This document shows, one piece after another, positions 17,752 through 26,331 of a stretch of DNA of 64,000 nt. The DNA is from Rhodococcus erythropolis NBRC 15567 (GTDB taxonomy: Bacteria; Actinomycetota; Actinomycetes; Mycobacteriales; Mycobacteriaceae). The notes under the pieces are model-generated. The model was not told the DNA's origin and searched no databases. It saw only the letters and a list, made by a program, of their open reading frames with translations. The stretch's first letter is position 1, and every line of letters begins with the position of its first letter. The position numbers were made by a program, and so were the translations under genes. Location: the NCBI RefSeq assembly GCF_001552595.1, contig NZ_BCRM01000001.1:1240001-1304000 (forward strand). Reading direction: 5' to 3'.

Positions 17752-18969
17752 ATGACGGTTCGGAGTTCGAGGGTACGCGCAGGCTGGGGAGTCGTGGTGG
17801 CGAGCGCGCTTCTCGTGAGCGTCGGCTGCGGATCGGATGCCTCGCCAGATGTCTCTGTCACCGACAACGCAACCACGACTACCCCGCCGGTCGAGAGCAG
17901 CGCGCAACGCGGCGTCGTGTTCGACAGTGAACCCTTCACCAGCACAGCCGAAGTGGCGGCGTCCGGAGCGAGCGCGGTGAAAATCCTGTACGGCTCCACC
18001 TCCGGTATCGACGGCCGGGAGACCCAGGTATCGGGAACCGTGTTCACACCGCCTGGAACGCCGCCGGAGGGCGGTTGGCCGATCGTCTCCATCGGCCATG
18101 GCACGACGGGTATTTCGGACGACTGCGCGCCGTCGACCTCGCCGACCCTCTTCGGCACGATCGGCCTGGTCGCGCCGTTTCTCGACTCGGGATACGTGGT
18201 CGCTGTCTCCGACTTCGAGGGCCTCGGCACTCCGGACCCGCATCCTTACCTGCAACCGGACACCGCGGCGTTCAACGTCATCGACGCGGTTCGAGCGGCG
18301 CGCAACGTCGTTCCGGACACCTCGACTCGGTGGGCAACTCTGGGGCTTTCCCAAGGCGGGCAGGCTTCCTGGGCAGCGGCCGAGGAAGCCGACGCCTATG
18401 GCGACGGACTCGAATTCGTCGGTGCAGCAAACCTGTCCCCGGCAGCGGACATCTCGCCGATCATCTCGAGTGATTCCGAGGTGAATCTGTCACTGCCTCA
18501 GCAACTGCTGCTGCCCTATGTACTCGAAGGGCTGTCCCTCACCCATCCGGAGCTCGAACGAACCGACTACGTGCGCGGCGCATTCGAGCAGAACTACGAC
18601 CTGCTCACCTCGTGCCTGACCTCTCGCGCGACGGAGAAGTTGGGTCTTGTCGGAAAGGTGACGCCCGCCGACACCAGGCCAGCTACCGCTGAGGACGCGG
18701 ACCGAATTCACGCGTGGCTCAGCGACGTTGCTCTCCCACGTCAACGCGCGAGCGGTCCGATGTACGTAGTCGTCGGTACCAATGACAACCTCATCCGTCC
18801 GGAATGGACCGAGGCGGCCGTCGAACGTGCCTGCGCCGAAGGTGACGTCATCGAATTCCAGGCGCGACCGGGCGAAGGTCACGCGGACGGCGCCGCTGTG
18901 CCGGGAGCTGTTGCGTGGGTGAAGGATCGATTTGCAGGTGTTCCGGCACCGAATACCTGCGGGTCGTGA
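17752..18969 (+). CDS. Secretory lipase-family alpha/beta hydrolase (LIP), putative lipoprotein
   Basis: A 405-residue protein with an N-terminal signal sequence ending in VSVGC (C26), a weak lipobox, then a Thr-rich linker. The hydrolase core shows the oxyanion region SIGHGTTGISDDC (about 113-125) and the nucleophile elbow GLSQG with Ser200. The late acid and histidine are in TNDNLIRPE and EGHADGA. The family (PF03583) contains secreted esterases/lipases. It lies between the antiporter and the MmcQ gene with small gaps. Confidence 0.85.
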   Translation: MTVRSSRVRAGWGVVVASALLVSVGCGSDASPDVSVTDNATTTTPPVESSAQRGVVFDSEPFTSTAEVAASGASAVKILYGSTSGIDGRETQVSGTVFTPPGTPPEGGWPIVSIGHGTTGISDDCAPSTSPTLFGTIGLVAPFLDSGYVVAVSDFEGLGTPDPHPYLQPDTAAFNVIDAVRAARNVVPDTSTRWATLGLSQGGQASWAAAEEADAYGDGLEFVGAANLSPAADISPIISSDSEVNLSLPQQLLLPYVLEGLSLTHPELERTDYVRGAFEQNYDLLTSCLTSRATEKLGLVGKVTPADTRPATAEDADRIHAWLSDVALPRQRASGPMYVVVGTNDNLIRPEWTEAAVERACAEGDVIEFQARPGEGHADGAAVPGAVAWVKDRFAGVPAPNTCGS

Positions 18970-18973
18970 ATCG

Positions 18974-19360
18974 ATGACGGCGTCGGCACGAATCCGCGCT
19001 CTGGCACTGGCATTGCCAGAGGCAACCGAGCGGGTCAGCCACGGTGAATCGTCGTTTTTCGTGCGCAAAGCGCCGCAGTTCGTCACCATGGCAGATCACC
19101 ACCACGACGATCGCCTCGCGATCTGGGCCGCGGCCCCACCTGGGGCGCAGGCAGATTGGGTCAGTCGCGATCCGACGAGGTTCTTCGTCCCCCCGTACGT
19201 GGGTGGCCGGGGATGGATCGGTGTGTACCTCGACGTTCCGAGTGCCGACGAGAGCGAGGACGAGAAATTCTGGAACGACGTAGCCGACGTCGTCGAAGAT
19301 GCGTACCGCACGGTGGCCCCGAAAACACTGATCCGGAAACTGGACGAGGATTCGCGTTGA
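18974..19360 (+). CDS. MmcQ/YjbR family protein
   Basis: The ATG at 18974 gives 128 residues. The pattern ALALPEATERVSHGESSFFVR near the N terminus and GWIGVYLDVP plus DAYRTVAPKTLIRKLD at the end is that of the MmcQ/YjbR (CyaY-like fold) family, thought to bind DNA or small ligands. The precise function is unknown. The last codons overlap the TTG start of the downstream histidine kinase by 4 nt (TTGA), which implies coupled expression. Confidence 0.85.
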   Translation: MTASARIRALALALPEATERVSHGESSFFVRKAPQFVTMADHHHDDRLAIWAAAPPGAQADWVSRDPTRFFVPPYVGGRGWIGVYLDVPSADESEDEKFWNDVADVVEDAYRTVAPKTLIRKLDEDSR

Positions 19361-20574
19361 GTCCGGCCGTGGTCGCGCTTCTCAGCGTGCTGATTCTCGC
19401 AGTGGCCGGGGCACTGACAGCGGTGTGGATGCGCACCAGACGTGAGGTGACCACCCCGACCGAGCGTGCCGTCCATGCCGCGCTCCATACGGCTTCACTT
19501 GCCGCGCGGCCACTTCGGCGTGGACTCGACAAGAATTCGGCCGCCGAGGCGGCGCCTCACCTACGCGAGCTGACCGGCGGTTCCGGTCTGGGCCTCGCAG
19601 ACGCGTCGGGAAATCTGCTGGCGTGGGACGGCCGTCACGAAGCGTTGTCCGATCAATTCCACGACGCCGCCATTCGCGCGATCGAAGGCGAACGCCGGGT
19701 GCTCGTCACCCACTCGGACCTGGTGCGCGGACCGAGCGATCACCATGTGCGAGCGCTGATCGCTCAGCCCCTGCTGATCGAGGACATCGGCGTGGTCGGC
19801 GTGCTGGGAATCGTCACCAGCGAAGACCCGTGGCCGGGAATGCTCGGAGCGGTCACCGAGGTGGCTCGATACGCCTGCAGCCAGATCGAACTCGCCGACC
19901 TCGACGCGTCCAGAGCCCTGTTGGATCGCGCCGAAGTGCGTGCCCTCCGCGCGCAGATCAGTCCCCATTTCATCTACAACGCGCTCAACACGGTCGCGTC
20001 GTTCGTCCGAACCGACCCGGCGCGGGCCAGGGAACTGATCCTCGAGTTCGCGGACTTCACCCGGTATTCGTTCCGATCTGCGGGTGAGTTCACCCTGCTT
20101 GCCGACGAGCTACGCAACATCGATCGTTACCTGACCCTCGAACGCGCGCGATTCGGGGAGGCGCTGAACGTCCGCCTTCAGATCGCACCCGAAGTGCTCA
20201 ACGTGGTTCTTCCGTTCCTGGCTCTCCAGCCGCTGGTCGAGAACGCGGTTCGTCACGGTATTTCGAGTAAGCCGGAGGGCGGGACCGTGAGCATCGTGGC
20301 CGCGGACGAGGGACCTGACTGCATCATCAGCGTCGAGGACGACGGTGTGGGGATGGACCCTGAACTACTGCGTTCCGGCTCACTTGACGCCATCGAGTCG
20401 GGATCGGGACGACCCAGCGCACGCGAAGCTGCTCACGTCGGTTTGGCCAACGTCGACGACAGACTTCGTGCCGCGTTCGGCAACGACTACGGACTCGTGG
20501 TGGAGACAGCGCCGGGTGCCGGTACGAAGGTCAGCATGCGTGTTCCCAAGTTCAAGCAGGGTATTCACGTCTGA
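19357..20574 (+). CDS. LytS-type sensor histidine kinase
   Basis: The start is the TTG at 19357 overlapping the MmcQ stop; upstream sequence in this frame is Arg-rich and non-coding in character. The 405-residue product has one N-terminal membrane helix (about 4-24), a GAF-like sensor segment (about 65-180), a His_kinase domain with ALRAQISPHFIYNALN (H204) and an HATPase region (LVENAVRHG, DDGVGMD). This is the LytS/YpdA/BtsS family, whose members sense extracellular metabolites such as pyruvate. The next gene is its LytTR regulator and two monocarboxylate-type symporters follow. Confidence 0.88.
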   Translation: MSPAVVALLSVLILAVAGALTAVWMRTRREVTTPTERAVHAALHTASLAARPLRRGLDKNSAAEAAPHLRELTGGSGLGLADASGNLLAWDGRHEALSDQFHDAAIRAIEGERRVLVTHSDLVRGPSDHHVRALIAQPLLIEDIGVVGVLGIVTSEDPWPGMLGAVTEVARYACSQIELADLDASRALLDRAEVRALRAQISPHFIYNALNTVASFVRTDPARARELILEFADFTRYSFRSAGEFTLLADELRNIDRYLTLERARFGEALNVRLQIAPEVLNVVLPFLALQPLVENAVRHGISSKPEGGTVSIVAADEGPDCIISVEDDGVGMDPELLRSGSLDAIESGSGRPSAREAAHVGLANVDDRLRAAFGNDYGLVVETAPGAGTKVSMRVPKFKQGIHV

Positions 20575-20586
20575 TTCTCGCCTTCG

Positions 20587-21417
20587 ATGATCAGGCTGAA
20601 ACCGTCGTGGGAACATGGACCTGTTGTGAACGAGACTGACACTGATGCCCAGCTGACCGTCCTTGCCGTCGACGACGAGAAACCAGCCCTCGACGAGCTG
20701 GCCTTCTTGCTGCGCGCCGAGGACTCGGTGGCGCACGTTCACACGGCATCGGATGCGACGACTGCGTTGCGGATACTGCGCGGTGGAAGCATCGACGCGG
20801 TATTTCTCGACATCAACATGCCCGGACTCGACGGTCTCGAACTGGCCGGCATCCTCTCCAATTTCGCGACGCCACCACCCGTGGTGTTCGTGACAGCGCA
20901 CGACGATCGAGCTGTTGATGCCTTCGACCTCGGTGCCGTCGACTACCTACTCAAACCGCTCCGCGAGGAGCGTCTCGCTCAGGCCGTTCAACGGATCGTG
21001 GGGTTGGCCGGGCGCACCAAGAGCGAGAACAAGCCCGAAGCTGCGTCCACCGACGAGGTGATCCCGGTGGAACTGGGCGGCGTTACGACGCTCGTTCAAC
21101 GCTCCTCGGTGGAGTGGGTGGAAGCCGACGGGGACTACGCGCGTTTGCACACCGCCGGGAAGTCGCACCTGGTACGCATCCCGATCTCGACACTCGAATC
21201 ACGCTGGGCCGACGCAGGCTTCTTGCGCGTGCACCGCTCCTACCTGGTGTCTTTGGCGCTGGTCACCGGCATCCGCACAGTAGGCAGCGGATTGGTGGTC
21301 TGTCTGCGCCCGCACGGAGACAAGCCTCCCGTCGAACTTCCGGTCAGCCGCAGACACACCCGTGAACTCAAGGATCGACTGGTTCGTGCGCCCAAGCAGA
21401 GCTGGTTGTCACGGTGA
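20587..21417 (+). CDS. LytTR-family response regulator
   Basis: A 276-residue regulator. The receiver domain has the acidic pair VDDEKP and the phospho-acceptor in VFLDINMPG (D75). A linker then leads to a LytTR DNA-binding domain from about 165 (VEWVEADGDYARLHT ... FLRVHRSYLVSL). A GTG 13 codons downstream (VNETD) is a plausible alternative start. By analogy with YpdB/BtsR it should activate a transporter gene, the obvious candidates being the two downstream symporters. Confidence 0.9.
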   Translation: MIRLKPSWEHGPVVNETDTDAQLTVLAVDDEKPALDELAFLLRAEDSVAHVHTASDATTALRILRGGSIDAVFLDINMPGLDGLELAGILSNFATPPPVVFVTAHDDRAVDAFDLGAVDYLLKPLREERLAQAVQRIVGLAGRTKSENKPEAASTDEVIPVELGGVTTLVQRSSVEWVEADGDYARLHTAGKSHLVRIPISTLESRWADAGFLRVHRSYLVSLALVTGIRTVGSGLVVCLRPHGDKPPVELPVSRRHTRELKDRLVRAPKQSWLSR

Positions 21418-21785
21418 CGTCGCAGTCCGATCCTCCGCAGCGTGAGCGCGTTGTGTTGGCGCAACGTAGTGGCGCACGGATCGTCCGTACGCGGGTGGAG
21501 GTGCAGGAACAGACCGAAGTCGGCGACGCCATGATCCGCGGTCTCGTTCGCGCGCAGTTGGGGCTGGCGATTCGCCTTGCCGTCGTCGCAGCCGGGCTCC
21601 TGTGTGCAGTACCGCTTCTGACGCATCTCTTCCCGACACTGTCGGAGGTCGCAGTCCTGGGCATCCGGTTGCCGTGGCTCGTGATGGGCGGCGCCGTGTA
21701 TCCCTTGCTGTTGACCACCGGCTGGGTGTTCGTGCGTCGGGCGGAGCGAAACGAGCAGGACTTCAACGACATCGTGGACGACTGA
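21414..21785 (+). CDS. Small two-TM membrane protein paired with Na+ symporter (DUF485-like position)
   Basis: A 123-residue protein with two hydrophobic helices (about 50-72 and 80-104) separated by a short loop, a basic N terminus and an acidic C terminus (NEQDFNDIVDD). The GTG start overlaps the LytTR stop codon. Topology and position immediately before an SSS-family symporter match the DUF485/YjcH accessory proteins of ActP-type transporters, although sequence similarity to DUF485 is weak by eye. It probably stabilises or modulates the symporter. Confidence 0.65.
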   Translation: MTSQSDPPQRERVVLAQRSGARIVRTRVEVQEQTEVGDAMIRGLVRAQLGLAIRLAVVAAGLLCAVPLLTHLFPTLSEVAVLGIRLPWLVMGGAVYPLLLTTGWVFVRRAERNEQDFNDIVDD

Positions 21786-21795
21786 GCGCGGCGCT

Positions 21796-23547
21796 GTGGG
21801 AGGACAACCTATCCCGGTGCTGACGGTGCTCGGCATCGTTGCGGCGGCCGTGGCAACCGTGGCTATCGGAATCTACGGCGTTCGGCTCGCTCGTACCACC
21901 TCGGACTTTCTCGTCGCGTCCAGAACCGTCAGCGCGCGGTGGAATGCGACAGCCATCTCCGGTGAGTACCTCTCCGCTGCTTCGTTTCTCGGCGTGGCCG
22001 GGCTGGTCGCGAAATACGGCGCCGACGCCCTCTGGTATCCCATCGGATTCACCGCCGGATACCTCGCCCTGCTGCTGTTCGTCGCAGCACCGCTTCGGCG
22101 TTCCGGTGCATACACCGTCCCCGATTTCGCCGAATTCCGTCTCGGCTCACCGCGATTGCGCAAGCTCGCAATGCTCGTCGTCGCGATGGTGTGCATCCTG
22201 TATCTGATTCCACAGTTCCAAGGCGCGGGACTGACGCTCAACATTCTGCTCGGGGTTCCCAGCTGGATCGGCGGCGTTGCTGTCGGGGTCATCGTCATCG
22301 CCAACGTCGTCGGCGGCGGGATGCGCTCGATCACCTTCGTTCAGGCCTTCCAGTACTGGCTGAAACTGACTGCCGTCGCGATTCCCGCTGTGGCACTGAC
22401 CTTCTACTTCTTCGGCGATCATCACGACGTAGGCGCGTCGATGCCGCCGACGGTCACCACTGCGACGACCGTCGACATCACCACCGACGTCGTCGTCCAG
22501 GTATCCGAGCCGGTGACGGTCAGCGGCGGCACAGTCGACGGGCGAGTGGTCGAAGGAACCGTGACACTGGGCCCGGGGGAGCACACCCTCGGTGAAGGCA
22601 TGTCCATGGTTCTCGACGCGGGAGCCGCGGTTCCCGTCGTCGCCGGAGCGCCCGCGCAGAACTCGGATTGGATCACCCCGGGTTGGGGTTTCGGCGGGCC
22701 GCACCCGATGTATCAGGTGTACTCGCTGATGCTCGCGACCTTCCTCGGAACGCTCGGCCTGCCTCACGTTCTCGTCCGGTTCTACACCAACCCCGACGGC
22801 CGGGCCGCTCGTCTGACCTCGCTTGCAGTTGTCGGTCTGGTCAGCGTGTTCTACCTGTTTCCGACCCTCCTCGGCGTCTTCGCTCGCCTGTACGTTCCGC
22901 AACTTCTGATCACGGGCACCTCCGACGCCGCGGTGTTGCTGCTGCCGGGTTCGGTGTTCTCGGGGTGGGGCGGACAACTGCTGGCAGCCCTCGTCGCGTC
23001 AGGTGCCATTGCCGCCTTCTTGTCGACGTCGTCCGGATTGCTCGTCAGCATCGCGGGCGTCGTCAGTACCGATGTTCTCCGCGGACGAGTTCGAGACTTC
23101 CGTATTGCAGCGCTCCTGGCCGGGCTCGTTCCGCTCGTGCTGTCGCTGGCGGTGGTGTCGGTCGACCTCTCGAGAACCGTCGGGTTGGTGTTCGCGGTCG
23201 CCGCGTCGACGCTCTGCCCACTGCTGGTGTTGGGTATCTGGTGGCGCGGTCTGACTGCCGTCGGCGCGGGGGCGGGGATGGTGGTCGGTGGATGTGTTGC
23301 GGGCACTGCCGCCACTGTCGCCGTCCTGGGTGGTTTGTCGGAGGACGTCCTCGGTGGCTGGCCGGCAGCCATTTTCGCGTTCCCGGCCGCGGTGAGCGTG
23401 CCGCTGGCGTTCCTCACGATGATCGTCGTGAGCAAGGTGTCGTCGAAGCAGATACCGGCAGATATTGCGCGAATCTTCACGCGGATGCACGCCCCGGAAC
23501 GGCTCGGAATGGGCTCCGATCGCGAAGACGATCTCCGCCAACCCTGA
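21796..23547 (+). CDS. Sodium/solute symporter (acetate/monocarboxylate type) with periplasmic insertion
   Basis: A 583-residue SSS-family transporter with about 13 transmembrane helices. The family core is recognisable: TSDFLVASRTVSARWNA, ISGEYLSAASFLGVAG (about 54-69), GLPHVLVRFYTNPDG (about 321-335). Residues about 208-292 form an unusual hydrophilic beta-rich segment (many VxV, Thr/Asp and GPGEHTLGEG) between two helices, absent from the second symporter downstream. The start is a GTG 10 nt after the small membrane protein. The substrate is probably acetate, pyruvate or propionate, by family. Confidence 0.85.
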   Translation: MGGQPIPVLTVLGIVAAAVATVAIGIYGVRLARTTSDFLVASRTVSARWNATAISGEYLSAASFLGVAGLVAKYGADALWYPIGFTAGYLALLLFVAAPLRRSGAYTVPDFAEFRLGSPRLRKLAMLVVAMVCILYLIPQFQGAGLTLNILLGVPSWIGGVAVGVIVIANVVGGGMRSITFVQAFQYWLKLTAVAIPAVALTFYFFGDHHDVGASMPPTVTTATTVDITTDVVVQVSEPVTVSGGTVDGRVVEGTVTLGPGEHTLGEGMSMVLDAGAAVPVVAGAPAQNSDWITPGWGFGGPHPMYQVYSLMLATFLGTLGLPHVLVRFYTNPDGRAARLTSLAVVGLVSVFYLFPTLLGVFARLYVPQLLITGTSDAAVLLLPGSVFSGWGGQLLAALVASGAIAAFLSTSSGLLVSIAGVVSTDVLRGRVRDFRIAALLAGLVPLVLSLAVVSVDLSRTVGLVFAVAASTLCPLLVLGIWWRGLTAVGAGAGMVVGGCVAGTAATVAVLGGLSEDVLGGWPAAIFAFPAAVSVPLAFLTMIVVSKVSSKQIPADIARIFTRMHAPERLGMGSDREDDLRQP

Positions 23548-23620
23548 CTTTCACCGCCCGAACCCTCTGCCGTTGGTCGCGCCTGCCTGACCGTTCGGCG
23601 CAGCGCGCGACTGCTCACCG

Positions 23621-23636
23621 TGTGACTGGCGCCACA
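23621..23636. promoter_or_regulatory. CRP/GlxR-like site upstream of the second symporter pair
   Basis: TGTGACTGGCGCCACA matches the CRP/GlxR consensus TGTGA-N6-TCACA at nine of ten positions. It lies 74-89 nt upstream of the DUF485 GTG, which suggests cAMP-dependent control of carboxylate uptake. A weaker TGTGA-N8-TCACT follows at 23646-23663. Confidence 0.35.
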
Positions 23637-23709
23637 GCGTCTTCATGTGACTCCGATCTCACTAACGTCTGTGCGTAGTTCACTTCACACGCGAGGCGAG
23701 GAGCCGGCA

Positions 23710-24072
23710 GTGTCCACAGCAGAAATCAGTGAGGGGTCGCCGCAAGAGCGACGTACCCCGGATGCCCAGGCATTCATAGACATGCAAGCGAGTCCCGAAT
23801 TCCAGGAACTCCGAACGCGTCTGCGCAAGTTCGTTTTCCCCATCACTGCATTCTTCCTGCTCTGGTATGCGGTGTACGTCGTCCTGGCTACCTATGCCCA
23901 CGACTTCATGGCCACCAAGGTCCTCGGCAACATCAATCTCGGCATCATCCTCGGCCTCGGGCAGTTCGTCACGACCTTCGCCATCACCGCGTGGTACGTG
24001 AAGTTCGCCGGTCGTGAGCTCGATCCCCGCTCCGCCGCCATCCGTGAAGAACTGGAAGGTCCCGCACAGTGA
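23710..24072 (+). CDS. DUF485 family membrane protein
   Basis: The GTG at 23710 with an upstream GGCGAGGAG Shine-Dalgarno gives 120 residues. The DUF485 signature is clear: FQELRTRLRKFVFPITAFFL ... WYAVYVVLATYAHDFM, then LGIILGLGQFVTTFAITAWYVKFA. Two transmembrane helices are predicted (about 43-65, 78-100). DUF485 proteins are encoded directly upstream of ActP/MctC-type symporters and are thought to be accessory subunits. The stop overlaps the symporter GTG by 4 nt. Confidence 0.92.
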   Translation: MSTAEISEGSPQERRTPDAQAFIDMQASPEFQELRTRLRKFVFPITAFFLLWYAVYVVLATYAHDFMATKVLGNINLGIILGLGQFVTTFAITAWYVKFAGRELDPRSAAIREELEGPAQ

Positions 24073-25706
24073 TCACCACACTCGCCGCGTCCGGAACGGA
24101 CGTAGGAAACCCCGCCTTCAACATCGCGATCTTCCTCGCGTTTGTCGTCGTGACCATGACGCTGGTCATCCGCGCCAGCCGGACCACCAAGAAGGCGTCC
24201 GACTTCTACACCGGCGGTGGGCAGTTCACCGGCCCGCAGAACGGGTTCGCCATCGCCGGCGACTACCTCTCGGCGGCATCGTTCCTCGGTATCGCAGGTG
24301 CGATCGCCGTGTACGGCTACGACGGCTTCCTGTACTCCATCGGATTCCTTGTCGCCTGGTTGGTTGCGTTGCTTCTGGTCGCCGAATTGCTCAGGAACAC
24401 CGGCAGATTCACGATGGCCGACGTCCTGAGCTTCAGGCTCAAGCAGCGTCCGGTGCGCATGGCGGCAGCCCTGTCCACCCTGGCCGTTTCCCTCTTCTAC
24501 CTTCTTGCCCAGATGGCCGGCGCCGGTGGACTTGTCGCCCTGCTGCTCAACATCGACGGCAAGGTGGGACAGTCGATCGTCGTCGCGATCGTGGGTGTGC
24601 TGATGATCGTGTACGTCTTGGTCGGCGGCATGAAGGGCACCACCTACGTACAGATGGTCAAGGCAGTTCTGCTGGTTGCCGGAGCCGGAATCATGTTCGT
24701 ACTCGTTCTGTGGGCAGTGCGCGGCAACTTCTCTCAGTTGCTCGCCAATGCGCAGGACATGGTCAACAGTTCCACCACCAAGGGTGTGCAGGGACGAGAC
24801 ATCCTCGGACCCGGTGCCAAGTACGGTCTTTCCGGAATGACGAAGCTCGACTTCATCTCTCTCGGAATCGCTTTGGTGCTCGGCACTGCGGGCCTGCCGC
24901 ACGTGCTGATGCGCTTCTACACGGTGCCCACTGCCAAGGAAGCTCGCCGCTCGGTGACCTGGGCGATCGCGCTCATCGGTGCCTTCTACCTGTTCACACT
25001 GGTTCTCGGTTACGGCGCGGCCAGCATGGTCGGACCGGACAAGATCTTGGCAGCACCCGGTAAAGAGAACGCGGCCGCTCCGTTGCTCGCCTTCGAGCTC
25101 GGTGGCACCATCTTCCTCGGCATCATCTCCGCGGTGGCGTTCGCGACCATCCTCGCCGTCGTTGCCGGTCTCGCGATCACTGCTTCGGCGTCGTTCGCTC
25201 ACGACATCTACGCCAGTGTCATCAAGCGCGGCAACGCAACCGAGGAGCAGCAGGTTCGAGTTTCTCGAATCACCGTCGTGGTCATCGGACTCGTCTCCAT
25301 CGTTCTCGGCATCATGGCGATGGGGCAGAACATCGCCTTCCTGGTGGCCCTCGCCTTCGCAGTGGCGGCCTCGGCGAACCTACCCACCCTGCTGTACTCG
25401 CTGTTCTGGAAGAAGTTCAACACCACCGGTGCGCTCTTCAGCATCTACGGCGGTTTGGTCAGCTGCTTGACGCTGATCGTGTTCTCCCCGGCAGTGTCGG
25501 GCAAGCCGTCGTCGATGTTCCCGAACTCCGACTTCGCCTGGTTCCCGCTCTCGAACCCCGGCATCGTCTCGATCCCGCTGGCATTCGTCCTCGGCATCGT
25601 CGGTACGTACATCGGACGCAACAAGATCGAAGATCCGGCAAAGCAGGCGGAGATGGAAGTTCGCTCCCTCACCGGCGTCGGCGTCGAAAAGGCCGTCAGC
25701 CACTAA
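24069..25706 (+). CDS. Cation/acetate symporter (ActP/MctC-like)
   Basis: A 545-residue SSS-family Na+/solute symporter: KKASDFYTGGGQFTGPQNGF and IAGDYLSAASFLGIAGA near the N terminus, the central LGTAGLPHVLMRFYTVPTAK, and about 13 helices. It shares the typical ActP/MctC length and lacks the periplasmic insertion of the first symporter. It should import acetate, pyruvate or propionate with Na+ or H+. It is translationally coupled to DUF485. A terminator follows 8 nt after the stop. Confidence 0.92.
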   Translation: MITTLAASGTDVGNPAFNIAIFLAFVVVTMTLVIRASRTTKKASDFYTGGGQFTGPQNGFAIAGDYLSAASFLGIAGAIAVYGYDGFLYSIGFLVAWLVALLLVAELLRNTGRFTMADVLSFRLKQRPVRMAAALSTLAVSLFYLLAQMAGAGGLVALLLNIDGKVGQSIVVAIVGVLMIVYVLVGGMKGTTYVQMVKAVLLVAGAGIMFVLVLWAVRGNFSQLLANAQDMVNSSTTKGVQGRDILGPGAKYGLSGMTKLDFISLGIALVLGTAGLPHVLMRFYTVPTAKEARRSVTWAIALIGAFYLFTLVLGYGAASMVGPDKILAAPGKENAAAPLLAFELGGTIFLGIISAVAFATILAVVAGLAITASASFAHDIYASVIKRGNATEEQQVRVSRITVVVIGLVSIVLGIMAMGQNIAFLVALAFAVAASANLPTLLYSLFWKKFNTTGALFSIYGGLVSCLTLIVFSPAVSGKPSSMFPNSDFAWFPLSNPGIVSIPLAFVLGIVGTYIGRNKIEDPAKQAEMEVRSLTGVGVEKAVSH

Positions 25707-25714
25707 GAGGGGCA

Positions 25715-25768
25715 AAGCCCCGTGCGTCTTTCTGGTACCTCTGGTTACGGAAAAGGCGCACGGGGCTT
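25715..25768 (+). terminator. Terminator after the acetate symporter
   Basis: AAGCCCCGTGCG (25715-25726) and CGCACGGGGCTT (25757-25768) form a perfect 12-bp stem around a 30-nt loop, ending in CTTATTGTTCT. It closes the LytS-to-symporter transcription unit. Confidence 0.75.
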
Positions 25769-25779
25769 ATTGTTCTGCC

Positions 25780-26211
25780 ATGGCAAAGCTCACAGTGAAA
25801 ATCGACGTTCCGCTTCCTCCTCAAGAAGTGTGGGACAAGGCCTCCGATCTCAGCGGCTACGAAAACTGGCTCGTGGTTCACGACGGATGGCGCAGTGAAC
25901 TTCCCGAGCAATTGGGTGTCGGCACCGAGATCAGCTCGGTCGTGACCGTGAAAGGCCTGCGCAACCGCGTTCGGTGGACCATCAAGAAGTACGACGTCCC
26001 GAAGGCGATCTCGCTCAAGGGAGACGGCAAGGGCGGGGTCAAGCTCGGTCTCGAACTCGACGTGAAGGCAAAGGGTGACGGATCGGAACTCGCGCTGACA
26101 GTCGAGTTGGGCGGCGCGCCCTTGTTCGGCCCGATCGGTTCGAGTGTGGCGCGGGCGCTCAAAGGCGATGTGGAGAAGTCACTGGCCCAGTTTGTCCAGA
26201 TCTACACCTAG
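25780..26211 (+). CDS. SRPBCC family protein, Rv0910-like (toxin-type partner of MT0933 antitoxin)
   Basis: A 143-residue START/SRPBCC fold beginning MAKLTVKIDVPLPPQEVWDK and containing DLSGYENWLVVHDGWRSELP, VKGLRNRVRWTIKKY and LGGAPLFGPIGSSVARAL. These segments closely match my recollection of M. tuberculosis Rv0910 (144 residues), proposed as the toxin of the Rv0909-Rv0910 pair. The small antitoxin-family gene in this window lies about 10 kb upstream. The ATG is 12 nt past the terminator, so the promoter must overlap that hairpin or transcription reads through. A non-toxic lipid-binding role is possible. Confidence 0.78.
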   Translation: MAKLTVKIDVPLPPQEVWDKASDLSGYENWLVVHDGWRSELPEQLGVGTEISSVVTVKGLRNRVRWTIKKYDVPKAISLKGDGKGGVKLGLELDVKAKGDGSELALTVELGGAPLFGPIGSSVARALKGDVEKSLAQFVQIYT

Positions 26212-26268
26212 GTTGTAGAGATTTCCACATAGAGCTACTTCACCGCTAACATGAGTTAGGATTCTTTT

Positions 26269-26316
26269 CGGCGGGATAAACCGGGCATCAGTTGGTTATT
26301 GATGCGGGTCCCGCCG
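26269..26316 (+). promoter_or_regulatory. Structured 5' leader hairpin abutting the VWA-gene ribosome-binding site
   Basis: CGGCGGGA (26269-26276) pairs with TCCCGCCG (26309-26316), and inside it GCATCA (26285-26290) pairs with TGATGC (26300-26305). The last stem base is the first base of the Shine-Dalgarno GGAAAGGA (26316-26323), 8 nt before the ATG. Folding could influence translation. Confidence 0.45.
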
Positions 26317-26331
26317 GAAAGGATTCGATCA

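Noticed and set aside
16780-18354. 524-codon open frame antisense to antiporter and lipase genes
   Set aside because: It spans two well-supported genes and their boundary and has no family resemblance.
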